NCBI RefSeq assembly: GCF_944324505.1
Contig: NZ_CALUWO010000005.1
Location: 1 to 64,000 of the forward strand
Length of the DNA stretch: 64,000 bases
Origin: an uncultured Desulfovibrio sp.
GTDB taxonomy: Bacteria; Desulfobacterota; Desulfovibrionia; Desulfovibrionales; Desulfovibrionaceae
Direction: 5' to 3'
Shown: one piece after another, positions 16,608 to 25,986 of the stretch
How the letters are laid out: each line of letters begins with the position of its first letter
How positions within the stretch are numbered: the first letter of the stretch is position 1
Position numbers and translations under genes: made by a program
The notes under the pieces: generated by a model
Told to the model about the DNA's origin: nothing
Seen by the model: the letters and a program-made list of their open reading frames with translations, nothing else
Databases searched by the model: none

Positions 16608-18218
16608 TTACATGCGGGAAATAAGCCGCGTCAGGGCGTAATCCATCTTTTCCAGAGCATCCTGCAATTCGGTCTGTTCCACCCAGGGGCGCTGTTCCAG
16701 ATCGGCCAGCTTGCCCTTGAACATGCCCCACTTGCGCTCCACCTCGCTGGTAAGGAAGTCCCAGTCCACGCGCGGATGGGCCTTGGCCTCGTGGGTGACG
16801 GTTTCGCACAGGGTGCAGCCTTCCAGGGTCATTTCTTCCAGATAGCCGGGAATGAGCGGCGTAATGCCGTAGTTTTCCTTGATGAGACCGGCCAGGGTGG
16901 TCTGGGCCTTTTCTTCGCCGTGCACCAGCACCACGTTGGTTTCCTTGCCCACCAGCGGCTTCAGCCAGTCCAGCAGCTGGCTCTGCCCGGCATGCGCGGA
17001 AAAGCCGCCGATGGTATAGATGCGCGCGGCCACGTTCACGTCTTCGCCAAAGAGCGTGATCTTCTTGGCCTGGTCCACGATCTTGCGCCCGGGGGTGCCC
17101 ACGGCCTGATAGCCCACAAAGACAATGCTGGCACCGGGCCGCCAGAGATTGTGCTTGAGGTGATGCTTGATGCGGCCCGCATTGCACATGCCGCTGGCCG
17201 AGATGACCACTGCCGGACCCTGATATTCGTTGATGGCCTGGGATTCGGCCACATTGAGCGTATATTTCAGATTGGGCAGTTCAAAGGGGTCCTCGCCCTT
17301 GCTCAGCAGGCGCGTGGCATCCTCGTCAAAGAGGTTGCGGTGCCGTTTGAAGACCTCCGTGGCCCGGATGGCCAGCGGACTGTCCACAAATACGGGCATG
17401 TCGTCGGGCAGGCGCCCCTGATTGTGCAGCACATGCAGGCAATAGAGGATTTCCTGGGTGCGTTCCACGGCAAAGGCCGGGATGATGACCTTTTCGCCCT
17501 TGCTGTGGCTGTAGGCAATGGCGTCGGCCAGTTCATCGTCGCTGGTGCTTTCGTTCTTGTGGTTGCGGTCGCCGTAGGTGGACTCCATGAACACGTAGTC
17601 CGCCCGCGGGGGCGTTTCGGGATCGCGCACAATGAGGGCCTGCGGGCGGCCGATGTCGCCGGAAAAGATGATGCTGGTGGTCTTGCCGTTTTCGTTGGCC
17701 TCGATGCGCAGCGTACCGGACCCCAGGATGTGCCCGGCGTCATAGTAGGTGACCTTGATGCCCGGCGCCGGCTCGAAGGTGTCGTGATACTGCACGGTCT
17801 TGACCAGGGTGCCGGCCCTGGCGGCATCGTCGGTGGTATAGAGGGCTTCCGGCGGATTCTTGAGGCCGCGCCGGCTGTATTTCTTGGCTTCCCATTCTGC
17901 TTCCATTTCCTGGATGTGGGCGCTGTCCTGGAGCATGAGTTCCAGCAGCTCGCTGGTGGCCGGGGTGCAGTAGATGGGCTTGCTGAAACCGTCCTTGACC
18001 ATGAGCGGGATGAGGCCGGAGTGGTCTATGTGGGCATGTGTCACCAGAATGAAGTCCAGCGCTTCGGGGCGGTAGACCGTGGTGTCGCGGTTACGGTCTT
18101 CGATGGCCTTGTTGCCCTGATGCATGCCACAGTCCACGCAGAAGCGCTTGCCGCAGGCCTCGATGACGTAACAGGACCCGGTGACGGTCTGTGCCGCCCC
18201 CAGAAATTGCACCTTCAT
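16608..18218 (-). CDS. Beta-CASP metallo-beta-lactamase fold hydrolase (RNase-like)
   Basis: Probably a zinc-dependent RNA nuclease of the beta-CASP family (CPSF73/YsdA-like). It has 536 residues from the ATG at 18218; the longer frame has no ribosome-binding site. The N-terminus has FLGAAQTVTGSCYVIE and metal motif THAHIDHSGL. The beta-CASP part contains PVFVDSPLAIRATEVF and the SASGMCNAGRIKHHLKHNL block. The RMMBL end has GGFSAHAGQSQLLDWL and VHGEEKAQ, supplying the last histidines. The C-terminal 70 residues are helical and charged. Divergent from the LOG gene. Confidence 0.9.
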   Translation of the reverse strand: MKVQFLGAAQTVTGSCYVIEACGKRFCVDCGMHQGNKAIEDRNRDTTVYRPEALDFILVTHAHIDHSGLIPLMVKDGFSKPIYCTPATSELLELMLQDSAHIQEMEAEWEAKKYSRRGLKNPPEALYTTDDAARAGTLVKTVQYHDTFEPAPGIKVTYYDAGHILGSGTLRIEANENGKTTSIIFSGDIGRPQALIVRDPETPPRADYVFMESTYGDRNHKNESTSDDELADAIAYSHSKGEKVIIPAFAVERTQEILYCLHVLHNQGRLPDDMPVFVDSPLAIRATEVFKRHRNLFDEDATRLLSKGEDPFELPNLKYTLNVAESQAINEYQGPAVVISASGMCNAGRIKHHLKHNLWRPGASIVFVGYQAVGTPGRKIVDQAKKITLFGEDVNVAARIYTIGGFSAHAGQSQLLDWLKPLVGKETNVVLVHGEEKAQTTLAGLIKENYGITPLIPGYLEEMTLEGCTLCETVTHEAKAHPRVDWDFLTSEVERKWGMFKGKLADLEQRPWVEQTELQDALEKMDYALTRLISRM

Positions 18219-18341
18219 GGGTGTCCCCTTTGCATAGGTTGGCGGCCGTAGCCGCGGACGATGGGCTACTATGCCCCGCATCCGCGGGGAGCGCAAGCAT
18301 CCATCCGGCATGGCCGGAAGGCCGCAGGAACGGGATAGGTT

Positions 18342-18370
18342 TTGACGCCCGGCGGGCCGGCACGTATACT
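18342..18370 (+). promoter_or_regulatory. Strong sigma70 promoter upstream of the LOG gene
   Basis: TTGACG (18342-18347), a 17-bp spacer and TATACT (18365-18370), about 50 bases before the ATG, with AGAGGAGG as ribosome-binding site. Confidence 0.8.
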
Positions 18371-18418
18371 CGCGCAAACACAACCGGCACACCCTGCTGT
18401 GCCCAGAGGAGGCTTGGC

Positions 18419-19087
18419 ATGCCCGAACTGCAACAGAATCTTGTGGATGACATCACTTCCGTTACTACGGAATCATGGCGCACCTTCCGCATCATGGGCG
18501 AAATGGTGGAAGCGCTGGATACGCTCAATCACCTGGACCGCCCGTGCATTTCTATTTTTGGTTCGGCCCGTTCCCATCCCGACGATGCCGCCTATCAGGC
18601 GGCCGAAAAGATGGCCGGCCTGCTGGCCGGAAAGGGCTACGGCATCATCACCGGCGGCGGCCCCGGCATCATGGAGGCTGCCAACAAGGGCGCCACCGAG
18701 GCCGGCGGCGTGTCTGTGGGGCTGCACATCCATCTGCCGCATGAGCAGGGCTGCAATCCCTATGTGACCACGCGCTGCGACTTCCGCTATTTCTTCATCC
18801 GCAAGTTCATGTTCGTCAAGTATGCCATGGCCTATGTGGTCATGCCCGGCGGCATGGGCACCATCGACGAACTGTCCGAAGCCTTTGTGCTGGCCCAGAC
18901 CGGCCGCATCCGCCCCTTCCCCATCATCCTCTATGACAGCCGCTACTGGCAGGGCCTGCTGGACTGGCTCAGGACCAGCATGGTGGAGCGGGGCTACATC
19001 AGCAGCGAGGAAATCAGCCGCCTCATCACGGTCTGTGATACTCCCGAGCAGGTTGTGGACCATCTGTGCAAGATCATCATTCTGTAG
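18419..19087 (+). CDS. LOG-family (TIGR00730) nucleotide-binding protein
   Basis: A member of the LOG/lysine-decarboxylase-like family. Characterised relatives cleave nucleoside 5'-monophosphates such as cytokinin riboside phosphate to free base and ribose 5-phosphate. It has 222 residues. Hallmarks are ISIFGSAR, TGGGPGIMEAANKGA and the PGGMGTIDELSEA motif (PGGxGTxxE). The start at 18419 has a good GAGGAGG site. The next gene, tadA, starts within about 15 bases of the stop. The natural substrate in this organism is unknown. Confidence 0.92.
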   Translation: MPELQQNLVDDITSVTTESWRTFRIMGEMVEALDTLNHLDRPCISIFGSARSHPDDAAYQAAEKMAGLLAGKGYGIITGGGPGIMEAANKGATEAGGVSVGLHIHLPHEQGCNPYVTTRCDFRYFFIRKFMFVKYAMAYVVMPGGMGTIDELSEAFVLAQTGRIRPFPIILYDSRYWQGLLDWLRTSMVERGYISSEEISRLITVCDTPEQVVDHLCKIIIL

Positions 19088-19101
19088 ACGCCGCGCGGCG
19101 C

Positions 19102-19668
19102 ATGCCCGCGGCAGACGGCCCGGACGTGGCTGCGGCGTGCGCGCCCTGGGTCATGCCCCGCCTGGGGCCGTGCCCGTCACCGCCTCCAGGCCGGAGCTGG
19201 GACGGCCTCATGCGCCTGGCGCTGGATCAGGCGCGCCTGGCGGCCGCCCAGGGCGAGGTGCCTGTGGGTGCCCTGGTGGTGGCGGCGGACGGTCGCCTGC
19301 TGGCCCGCGCCCACAACCGGCCCGTGGCCCTGCATGATCCCACGGCCCACGCCGAGGTGCTGGCCCTGCGTGCTGCCGGTGCGGCGCTGGGCAATTATCG
19401 TCTGGGCGGCTGCGTGCTGGTGGTCACGCTGGAACCCTGCGCCATGTGCGCGGCGGCCCTGGCCCATGCCCGACTGGCCGGCGTGGTCTATGGCGCGGCA
19501 GACAGGCTGGCCGGGGCGGTGAGTTCCTGTGCCGAGACCCTGGATCAGCCCTTTCTCCAGCACCGGGTCTGGCACATGGGCGGCGTTCTGGCTGCGGACT
19601 GTGCGGCGCTGCTGCGGGCGTTTTTCGAGGCGCGGCGGGAGCGCGGCGGGGAGGATCGGCATGCCTGA
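19102..19668 (+). CDS. tadA: tRNA adenosine(34) deaminase TadA
   Basis: Converts A34 to inosine in tRNA-Arg(ACG). The zinc deaminase motifs are HAEVLALRAAG (catalytic HAE) and PCAMCAAAL. The core EVPVGALVV and NYRLGGCVLVVTLEPC is intact. The start is uncertain: ATG 19102, 19153 and 19210 are all in frame and none has a strong ribosome-binding site; 19153 would give the most family-like N-terminus. The 19102 start gives 188 residues. The 3' end overlaps the next gene by eight bases. Confidence 0.9.
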   Translation: MPAADGPDVAAACAPWVMPRLGPCPSPPPGRSWDGLMRLALDQARLAAAQGEVPVGALVVAADGRLLARAHNRPVALHDPTAHAEVLALRAAGAALGNYRLGGCVLVVTLEPCAMCAAALAHARLAGVVYGAADRLAGAVSSCAETLDQPFLQHRVWHMGGVLAADCAALLRAFFEARRERGGEDRHA

Positions 19669-21175
19669 GCTGCTCATGTTCTGCAGCGGCCTCCTGATCA
19701 TGGTCTTGGAAATGGTGGGCGCGCGTGTGCTGGCGCCCCATGTGGGCACCTCCACCGTGGTCTGGACCAGCCTCATCGGGGTGGTGCTGGCCTGTCTGGC
19801 CCTGGGCGGCTACGTCGGGGGACGGCTGGCGGACAGGTGGCTTTCCCGGCGGGTGCTCGGACATGTGCTGACCCTGGCCGGTGTCAGCTGTGCCGTGACG
19901 GCATCCTGCCATCAGCTCATCGGCAGCCGTACCATGACCATTGACAATCTGTATCTGGCAGCCCTGGCGGCGGCTGTGGGAGTCTTTGCCCTGCCGGGCC
20001 TGTGCTGCGGCATGCTTGGTCCCTACATCATCCGCCTGCGTCTGGCCCGTCTGGAAACGGCGGGGGCCACCGTGGGCAGGCTGTATGCGCTGTCCACCGC
20101 CGGCAGCATTGCGGGCACCTTCCTGGGCGGCTTTGTGCTCATTTCGTGGCTGCCCAGCAGCGTCATCCTCTGGGGGGTGACACTGAGCATGCTGCTGCTG
20201 GCCCTGCTGGCCTCTCCCCTGCGCCCGTGGGGGGCAACGCTGCTGCGCGCGGGGCTTTTTCTGCTTTGCCTGCTGCTCATGGCGGCCGGTGCGGGGCGGG
20301 CGGACAGGGCGCCGTGGCTGCTGCTGGAAAGCGCCTGCAACAGCATCCGCCTGTGGGATACACATGACGGGGCGCGTCCTGTGCGTTTCATGGCCACGGA
20401 CCCCGGCTTCAGCCAGTCCGGCATGTATCTGGACGATCCGCAGGAACTCTATTTCCCCTATACCCGCTATTTTGCGCTGGGGACGTGGCTGGTGCCCGGG
20501 GCGCGGCGCGTGCTCATGCTGGGCGGCGGAGGCTATTCCGTGCCCAAGTGGCTGCTGGCCGGCCGCTCCGGTCTGGAGGCGGACGGTCTGGAATGCACGG
20601 TGGTGGAGCTGGACCCCGCCATGACCCGCGTGGCACGCGACTATTTTGCCCTTGATACGGACGATGCGCGCCTGCGGGTGGTGCATGCCGATGCCCGGGC
20701 CTTTCTGGAGCGGCAGGGCGAGCGCTATGACCTGATTTTTGTGGATGTGTTCAATTCCTGCTATACCGTGCCCTTTCATCTGGGCACGCAGGAGGCCGCG
20801 GCGGCCCTGCGCCGGGCGGTGGCCCCGGATGGCGCCGTGCTCATGAATGTCATCGGCGCGGCCGAAGGCCGGGATGCCCGCCTGTTTCAGGGCATATACG
20901 CCGCCCTGGCCGGCCAGTTCGCGGAAGTGCATGTCTTTGGCGTGGGGCAGCCCTACCGCCCCGACAGCCTCCAGAATCTCATGCTGCTGGCATTGCCGCA
21001 GCCGCGGGGAGACTGGTGGCATGCGTCTGCGCAGGACATGCGGCCGGAGCTGGCCTTCATGCTGGGTGCCAGGCTGTCTGTCAGTTCCGGGGGGACGCCT
21101 CCCCTGCGGGATGACTTTGCGCCTGTGGAGCGCTACGTCCTGCCGCTGCTGGCGGCCCAGCGGGCCGTGCGCTGA
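19661..21175 (+). CDS. Membrane-anchored spermidine-synthase-like methyltransferase-fold protein
   Basis: A 504-residue fusion of a seven- to eight-helix membrane domain (about 1-210) with a SpeE-like Rossmann domain. The membrane part starts MPELLMFCSGLLIMVLEMVGARVLAPHVG, given here as two halves MPELLMFCSG and LLIMVLEMVGARVLAPHVG, typical of the family. The C-terminal part has VLMLGGGGYSVPKW, VVELDPAMTRVARDYF, HADARAFLE and YDLIFVDVFNS. Classic SpeE residues for decarboxylated SAM are not all evident, so true polyamine synthesis is doubtful. The start at 19661 is supported by GGGGAGG. Downstream of and overlapping tadA. Confidence 0.85.
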   Translation: MPELLMFCSGLLIMVLEMVGARVLAPHVGTSTVVWTSLIGVVLACLALGGYVGGRLADRWLSRRVLGHVLTLAGVSCAVTASCHQLIGSRTMTIDNLYLAALAAAVGVFALPGLCCGMLGPYIIRLRLARLETAGATVGRLYALSTAGSIAGTFLGGFVLISWLPSSVILWGVTLSMLLLALLASPLRPWGATLLRAGLFLLCLLLMAAGAGRADRAPWLLLESACNSIRLWDTHDGARPVRFMATDPGFSQSGMYLDDPQELYFPYTRYFALGTWLVPGARRVLMLGGGGYSVPKWLLAGRSGLEADGLECTVVELDPAMTRVARDYFALDTDDARLRVVHADARAFLERQGERYDLIFVDVFNSCYTVPFHLGTQEAAAALRRAVAPDGAVLMNVIGAAEGRDARLFQGIYAALAGQFAEVHVFGVGQPYRPDSLQNLMLLALPQPRGDWWHASAQDMRPELAFMLGARLSVSSGGTPPLRDDFAPVERYVLPLLAAQRAVR

Positions 21176-21402
21176 GACGCTTCGGGAAGTCCTCTTGCGG
21201 GGATATCCTGAAACGGCTATCTTCAGCCCGCCGTCATGGCTGCCGCTGACGCCGGTGGACCGGCAGGCCGGGCGGAGGGGGCGTTTTTCCTGCGGGCCGC
21301 CATGGCGGGCCGTGTGTGCGGGGAAAACGGAATGCCATCAACGAAGCGGGGATTTCCCCCAAGTGCGTGCGGCCAGGAGCCGCATGCTCAGGAGCAAGAA
21401 CC

Positions 21403-21702
21403 TTGAACGAGACCATCGACGAACTGACCGTTCACTATGAGGAGAACGGCATCACCATCATCAACGAACTGGACAAGGTCATCCTCAGCAAGGGAGCCTG
21501 GACCACCATTCTGTTCCGCTATCAGGAATGGCGGCCCCAGGCCGATGCCTACGGGCCGGACAAGTACGTCATCCGGCGCTACAAGAAGGTGGGCGGAGAG
21601 TACCGCATGCAGTCCAAGTTCACCATTTCCAGTGCGGATCAGGCACGCAAGATCATTGATGCCCTGGAAGGCTGGATGGGAGACAAGCACGGCGGGGAAT
21701 GA
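21403..21702 (+). CDS. Conserved hypothetical small protein
   Basis: A 99-residue acidic protein starting at TTG 21403 with a good AGGAG site eight bases upstream. A mixed alpha/beta pattern is visible (INELDKVILSKGAWTTILFRYQEW, quoted as INELDKVILSKG and AWTTILFRYQEW; YVIRRYKKVGGEYRMQSKF; SADQARKIIDALEGW). There is no signal peptide, cysteine motif or membrane helix. The layout suggests a compact beta-sheet fold followed by a helix. I do not recognise a family. It stands alone between the spermidine-synthase-like gene and its own terminator. Confidence 0.8.
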   Translation: MNETIDELTVHYEENGITIINELDKVILSKGAWTTILFRYQEWRPQADAYGPDKYVIRRYKKVGGEYRMQSKFTISSADQARKIIDALEGWMGDKHGGE

Positions 21703-21766
21703 TCTGCCCCGCGTTCCCTGGGCAGGCTTGTCCGGCGGACAGCCGCCGGGAGCAGACCAGGAAGGG

Positions 21767-21805
21767 GGGAGTGCCGCATGGTCCGCGGCGCTCCCTCTTT
21801 TTTTT
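21767..21805 (+). terminator. Rho-independent terminator
   Basis: Stem GGGAGTGCCGC / GCGGCGCTCCC with one G-T pair, followed by eight T, 65 bases after the small protein's stop. The remaining stretch to 22187 (upstream of fdhA) shows no gene and no clear promoter. Confidence 0.85.
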
Positions 21806-22187
21806 GTGCCCTTGTTCAGTCGGGAACGAAGGATGCTGTGCCTGGAACACGGGCGGCGCCGGAGGGCCGGGCAGGGAAATTTTTTTAGCGAAATGCCGTT
21901 TTTGCCTGCGGCGGGAACGGCGGGAAGCCGTTCGTGCCGTCAGGCTGCGGTTCAGCCGGCGAAGGCGGCGTCTTTTGGGCGGCAGAAGGGCGCTGCATGA
22001 GAATTTCGGCACAGTGTTTTTTCCGTGTCCGGCCTTGCGGAAGGCGGTTTTTTTGCATAACGTAAGAGTCCAGACTGCCATACCTTTTGTCAGCCGGCAA
22101 AAGGGTCTGGCAGCGGGCCGGGCCGGGGCCTGAGGGTGGCCCGATGGTCCGGCGGAGTCTGTGTTTACGCTGATTCAGGAGAAGCCT

Positions 22188-25100
22188 ATGAGCTACACAC
22201 GAAGAGAGTTCCTGAAACTGGCCGGCATAAGCGCCCTGTGCCTTTCGCTCAGCCAGTTCGGCCTCAATCTCGGCGAGGCAAAGGCCTACGCCGGCAGCCT
22301 CAAGATTGAAGGCGCCAAGGAAGTCGTGACGGTCTGTCCCTTCTGTGCGGTCTGCTGCCAGGTTATCGCCTATGTGCGCAATGGCAAGCTGGTGAGCACG
22401 GAGGGGGATCCCGATTTTCCGGTCAACGAGGGATCGCTGTGCGCCAAGGGTGCAGCGTTGTTCTCCATGTATACCAATCCGCACCGCCTCACCAAGCCGC
22501 TGTATCGTGCTCCCTACAGTGACAAGTGGGAAGAAAAGGACTGGGGATGGATGCTTGAGAAGATTGCCCGCCGCGTGAAGGATACGCGCGACAAGGACCT
22601 GATTCTCAAGAACGCAAAAGGCCAGACGGTCAACCGTCTGGAAAGCATTTTCATGATGGGTACCTCGCATGCCTCCAACGAGGAATGCGCCGTCATCCAT
22701 CAAGCCATGCGCGGCCTGGGTGTTGTCCAGATGGACCACCAGGCACGGGTCTGACACAGCCCCACTGTTGCGGCTCTGGCAGAGTCGTTCGGACGCGGTG
22801 CTATGACCAACCACTGGATCGACATCAAGAATGCCGACGTGGTTCTTATTATCGGCAGTAATGCCGCTGAACATCATCCTGTTTCGTTCAAGTGGATCAT
22901 GCGGGCAAAGGACAACGGGGCCGTGCTCATTCACGTTGACCCCAAGTTCTCCCGTACGTCCGCCCGCTGCGATTATCATGTGCCGCTGCGCTCCGGCACG
23001 GACATCGCCTTCCTGGGCGGCATGGTCAACTATATCCTGGAAACGAACAGCTATTTCCGTGATTACGTTGTCAATTATACCAACGCCTCGTTCATCGTCG
23101 GCAAGGGCTATGCCTTCAAGGACGGCCTCTTCAGCGGCTACGATGCCAAGGCGCGCAAGTACGACCAGAGCAAGTGGGCCTTTGAAAAGGATGCCGACGG
23201 CGCGCCCCTGCGCGACCCCACGCTGAAGCACGAACGCTGCGTCTTCAACCTCATGAAGAAGCACTATTCGCGCTACACCCTGAAGAACGTGTCCGATGTG
23301 ACGGGCGTTTCCGAAGAAAACCTGCTCAAGGTCTACAAGCACTTCTGCGCCACGGGCCGGCCCGACAAGGCCGGGACCATCCTGTATGCCCTGGGCTGGA
23401 CCCAGCATACCGTGGGTGTGCAGAACATCCGCTGCTCCACGCTGGTGCAGCTCCTGCTGGGCAACATCGGTGTGGCCGGCGGCGGCATCAACGCCCTGCG
23501 CGGCGAACCCAATGTGCAGGGGTCCACGGACCATGCCCTGCTGTACCATGTGCTGCCCGGCTACATCGGCCTGCCGCTGGCCCCGTGGCAGACCCTGGCC
23601 CAGTTCAACAAGGCCAATACGCCGGTGACCAAGATTCCCAACAGTGCTAACTGGTGGGGCAACCGGCCCAAGTACATGACCAGCCTGCTCAAGGGCTGGT
23701 TCGGGGAAGCGGCCACCAAGGAGAATGATTTCTGCTACGGCCTGCTGCCCAAGGGCGAACCCGGAGCTGACTACTCCTACATGTATGTCATGGACAAGAT
23801 GTATCATGGCAAGATCAAGGGTGGCTTCATCTTCGGCGTCAATCCCATGAACAGCTTCCCCAACACCAACAAGATGCGCAAGGCCCTGGACAATCTGGAC
23901 TGGATGGTCTGCGCGGAAATCCACAACTCCGAAACCACGGACAACTGGCGCCGCAAGGGGGTGGACCCCAAGAAGGTGAAGACGGAAGTCTTCCTGCTGC
24001 CGTCCGCACATCGTGTGGAAAAGGCCGGCACCATCAGCAACAGCGGCCGCTGGTTGCAGTGGTTTGACAAGGCGGTGGAGCCGGCGGGTGAAGCCCGCAA
24101 CTTCGCCGACATGTTCGTGCCGCTCATCAACAAGCTGCGCGAAATGTACAAGGCCGAGGGCGGTCGCCTGCCCGAAGCCCTGCTCAACCTGAACTGGCCC
24201 CAGAAGTTCGATGCCGAAGAGTGGACCCGCCGCATCAACGGCTTCTTCTGGGCCGATACCAAGGTCGGCAACAAGACCTACAAGAAGGGCGACCTGGTTC
24301 CGGCCTTCGGCAATCTCCAGGCCGACGGCACCACCTCGTCCCTCAACTGGCTGTATGCCGGCAGCTACACCGAGGAAGACGGCAACAAGTCCAAGCGCCG
24401 TGACCCCAGCCAGACGCCCATGCAGGCTGCCATCGGCCTGTATCCCAACTGGTCGTGGTGCTGGCCGGTGAACCGCCGCATCCTCTACAACCGTGCTTCC
24501 GTGGACCTCAACGGCAAGCCCTTCAATCCCAAGAAGGCCGTCATCGAATGGGACGGCAAGAAGTGGGTGGGCGACGTGCCGGACGGCCCGTGGGCACCTC
24601 AGGCTGATACCAAGAACGGCAAGCTGGCCTTTATCATGACCACCGACGGCTATGCCCAGCTCTACGGTCCCGGCCGCCTGGACGGCCCGTTCCCCGAGCA
24701 CTACGAGCCGGCGGAAACGCCCTTGGCGAAGCATCCCTTCTCCAAGCAGCTGCGCAGCCCGGTCTACAAGTTCCATACCAGTGATATGGACAAGGTCGCC
24801 AAGGCGGCGGATCCCAAGTATCCCATCGTCCTGACTACCTACAGCATGACCGAACACTGGTGCGGCGGCGGCGAAACCCGTAACGTTCCCAACCTGCTCG
24901 AAGCTGAACCGCAGCTCTATGTGGAACTCAGCCATGAGCTGGCCAAGGAAAAGGGCATTGCCAACGGTGACGGCGTCATCGTGGAAAGCGCCCGCGGCCG
25001 GGTGGAAGCCATTGCCATGGTGACGGTGCGGCTTCGTCCCTTCAAGGTCATGGGCAAGACGGTACACCTCATCGGTATGCCCTTTGCCTACGGCTGGACC

Positions 25101-25229
25101 ACTCCCAAGTGTGGTGACGCTACCAACCGTCTGACCATTGTGGCGTGTGACCCCAACACGACCATCCCCGAGGCCAAGGTCTGCTGCGTGAACATTCGCA
25201 AGGCCGATAAGTTGACGGAAATTGGCTAA
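22188..25229 (+). CDS. fdhA: Selenocysteine formate dehydrogenase catalytic subunit (UGA read through at 22752)
   Basis: Periplasmic Mo/W-bis-MGD formate dehydrogenase alpha subunit; oxidises formate to CO2 (or the reverse). Read through the TGA at 22752-22754 as selenocysteine, the gene encodes 1013 residues, the family length. Sec189 lies in the context ARV-U-HSPTVAALAESFGRGAMTN, the usual V-U-H motif. The Tat signal is YTRREFLKLAGISALCLS. The [4Fe-4S] ligands are CPFCAVCC (50-57) and C85. MGD-binding blocks such as GAMTNHWIDIKNADVVLIIGSN (split here GAMTNHWIDI/KNADVVLIIG) and the C-terminal QLYVELSHELAKEKGI are intact. AGGAGAAGCCT precedes the ATG. A conventional gene finder would split this into two genes at the UGA. 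Confidence 0.95.
22752..22795 (+). promoter_or_regulatory. UGA selenocysteine codon and putative bacterial SECIS
   Basis: Directly after the TGA is a hairpin-forming stretch with CTG...CAG arms enclosing TTGC-GGCTCT-G. It resembles the E. coli fdhF SECIS in position and in the apical GGxCU loop with a bulged U in the stem. Exact pairing was judged by eye. Confidence 0.6.
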
Positions 25230-25237
25230 CCAGCACA

Positions 25238-25261
25238 GGGCGCGCCCTTCGGGGCGCGCCC
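25238..25261 (+). other. Intercistronic hairpin between fdhA and fdhB
   Basis: Perfect 10-bp stem GGGCGCGCCC with a UUCG tetraloop and no T-run, in the 48-base fdhA-fdhB gap. It probably acts on mRNA stability or subunit stoichiometry and not as a terminator, since fdhB has no promoter of its own in the gap. Confidence 0.7.
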
Positions 25262-25277
25262 CCCAAGGAGCAAGAAA

Positions 25278-25937
25278 ATGCCGAAAGCCTTTTTGATAGA
25301 TACCACCCGGTGCACGGCATGCCGCGGCTGTCAGCTGGCCTGCAAGGAATGGCACGACCTGCCTGCCAACGTGACCAAGCAGCGGGGCAGTCACCAGAAT
25401 CCCCCGGATCTCAATCCCAATAACTACAAGATCGTGCGCTTCCACGAGCATCTGGACGACAAGGGCAACGTGGTCTGGAACTTCTTCCCCGACCAGTGCC
25501 GCCACTGCGTGCAGCCCATCTGCGTGGACGTGGCCGACATGGCCGTGCCCGGCGCCCTGATCAAGGACGCCAAGACCGGTGCCGTGCTGGTGACCGACAA
25601 GGTCAGCAAACTGAGCGAGCAGGATGTGGCTGATGTCATCCATGCCTGCCCGTACAATATTCCCCGCTACGACAAGGCCAGGAAAACCCTGACCAAGTGC
25701 GATATGTGCATCGACCGCATCAGCGCGGGCATGCTGCCCGCCTGCGTCAAGACCTGCCCCACCGGGGCCATGGCCTTTGGCGAACGTGACGAGATACTGG
25801 CCATGGCCAAGAAGCGCCTGGAAACGGTCAAAAAGACCCATCCCAAGGCCTTCCTGGCTGATCCCGATGAAACAAGCGTGATCTATCTGCTTGCGGAAGA
25901 GGCCCAGTACTATCACGAATACGCGACCTTCGGCTAG
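25278..25937 (+). CDS. fdhB: Formate dehydrogenase iron-sulfur subunit
   Basis: Carries electrons from FdhA to the cytochrome through [4Fe-4S] clusters. It has 219 residues. Cysteine groups are CTACRGCQLAC, CRHCVQPIC with a distant CPYN, and CDMCIDRI...CVKTCP, fitting the four-cluster ferredoxin fold. No signal peptide and no C-terminal membrane helix are present, so it should be exported with FdhA by the Tat system as a soluble periplasmic dimer. AAGGAGCAAGAA precedes the ATG. Confidence 0.95.
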   Translation: MPKAFLIDTTRCTACRGCQLACKEWHDLPANVTKQRGSHQNPPDLNPNNYKIVRFHEHLDDKGNVVWNFFPDQCRHCVQPICVDVADMAVPGALIKDAKTGAVLVTDKVSKLSEQDVADVIHACPYNIPRYDKARKTLTKCDMCIDRISAGMLPACVKTCPTGAMAFGERDEILAMAKKRLETVKKTHPKAFLADPDETSVIYLLAEEAQYYHEYATFG

Positions 25938-25986
25938 GCCGTCCGTCGCTGCAACGCATCTGTCACCCCATTCCTTCGGAGATTCC

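Noticed and set aside
22803..25229. Treating the part after 22802 as a separate molybdopterin oxidoreductase gene starting at ATG 22801
   Set aside because: It lacks the Tat signal and FeS ligands, which are on the upstream frame; the TGA at 22752 in V-U-H context joins the two into one selenoprotein.
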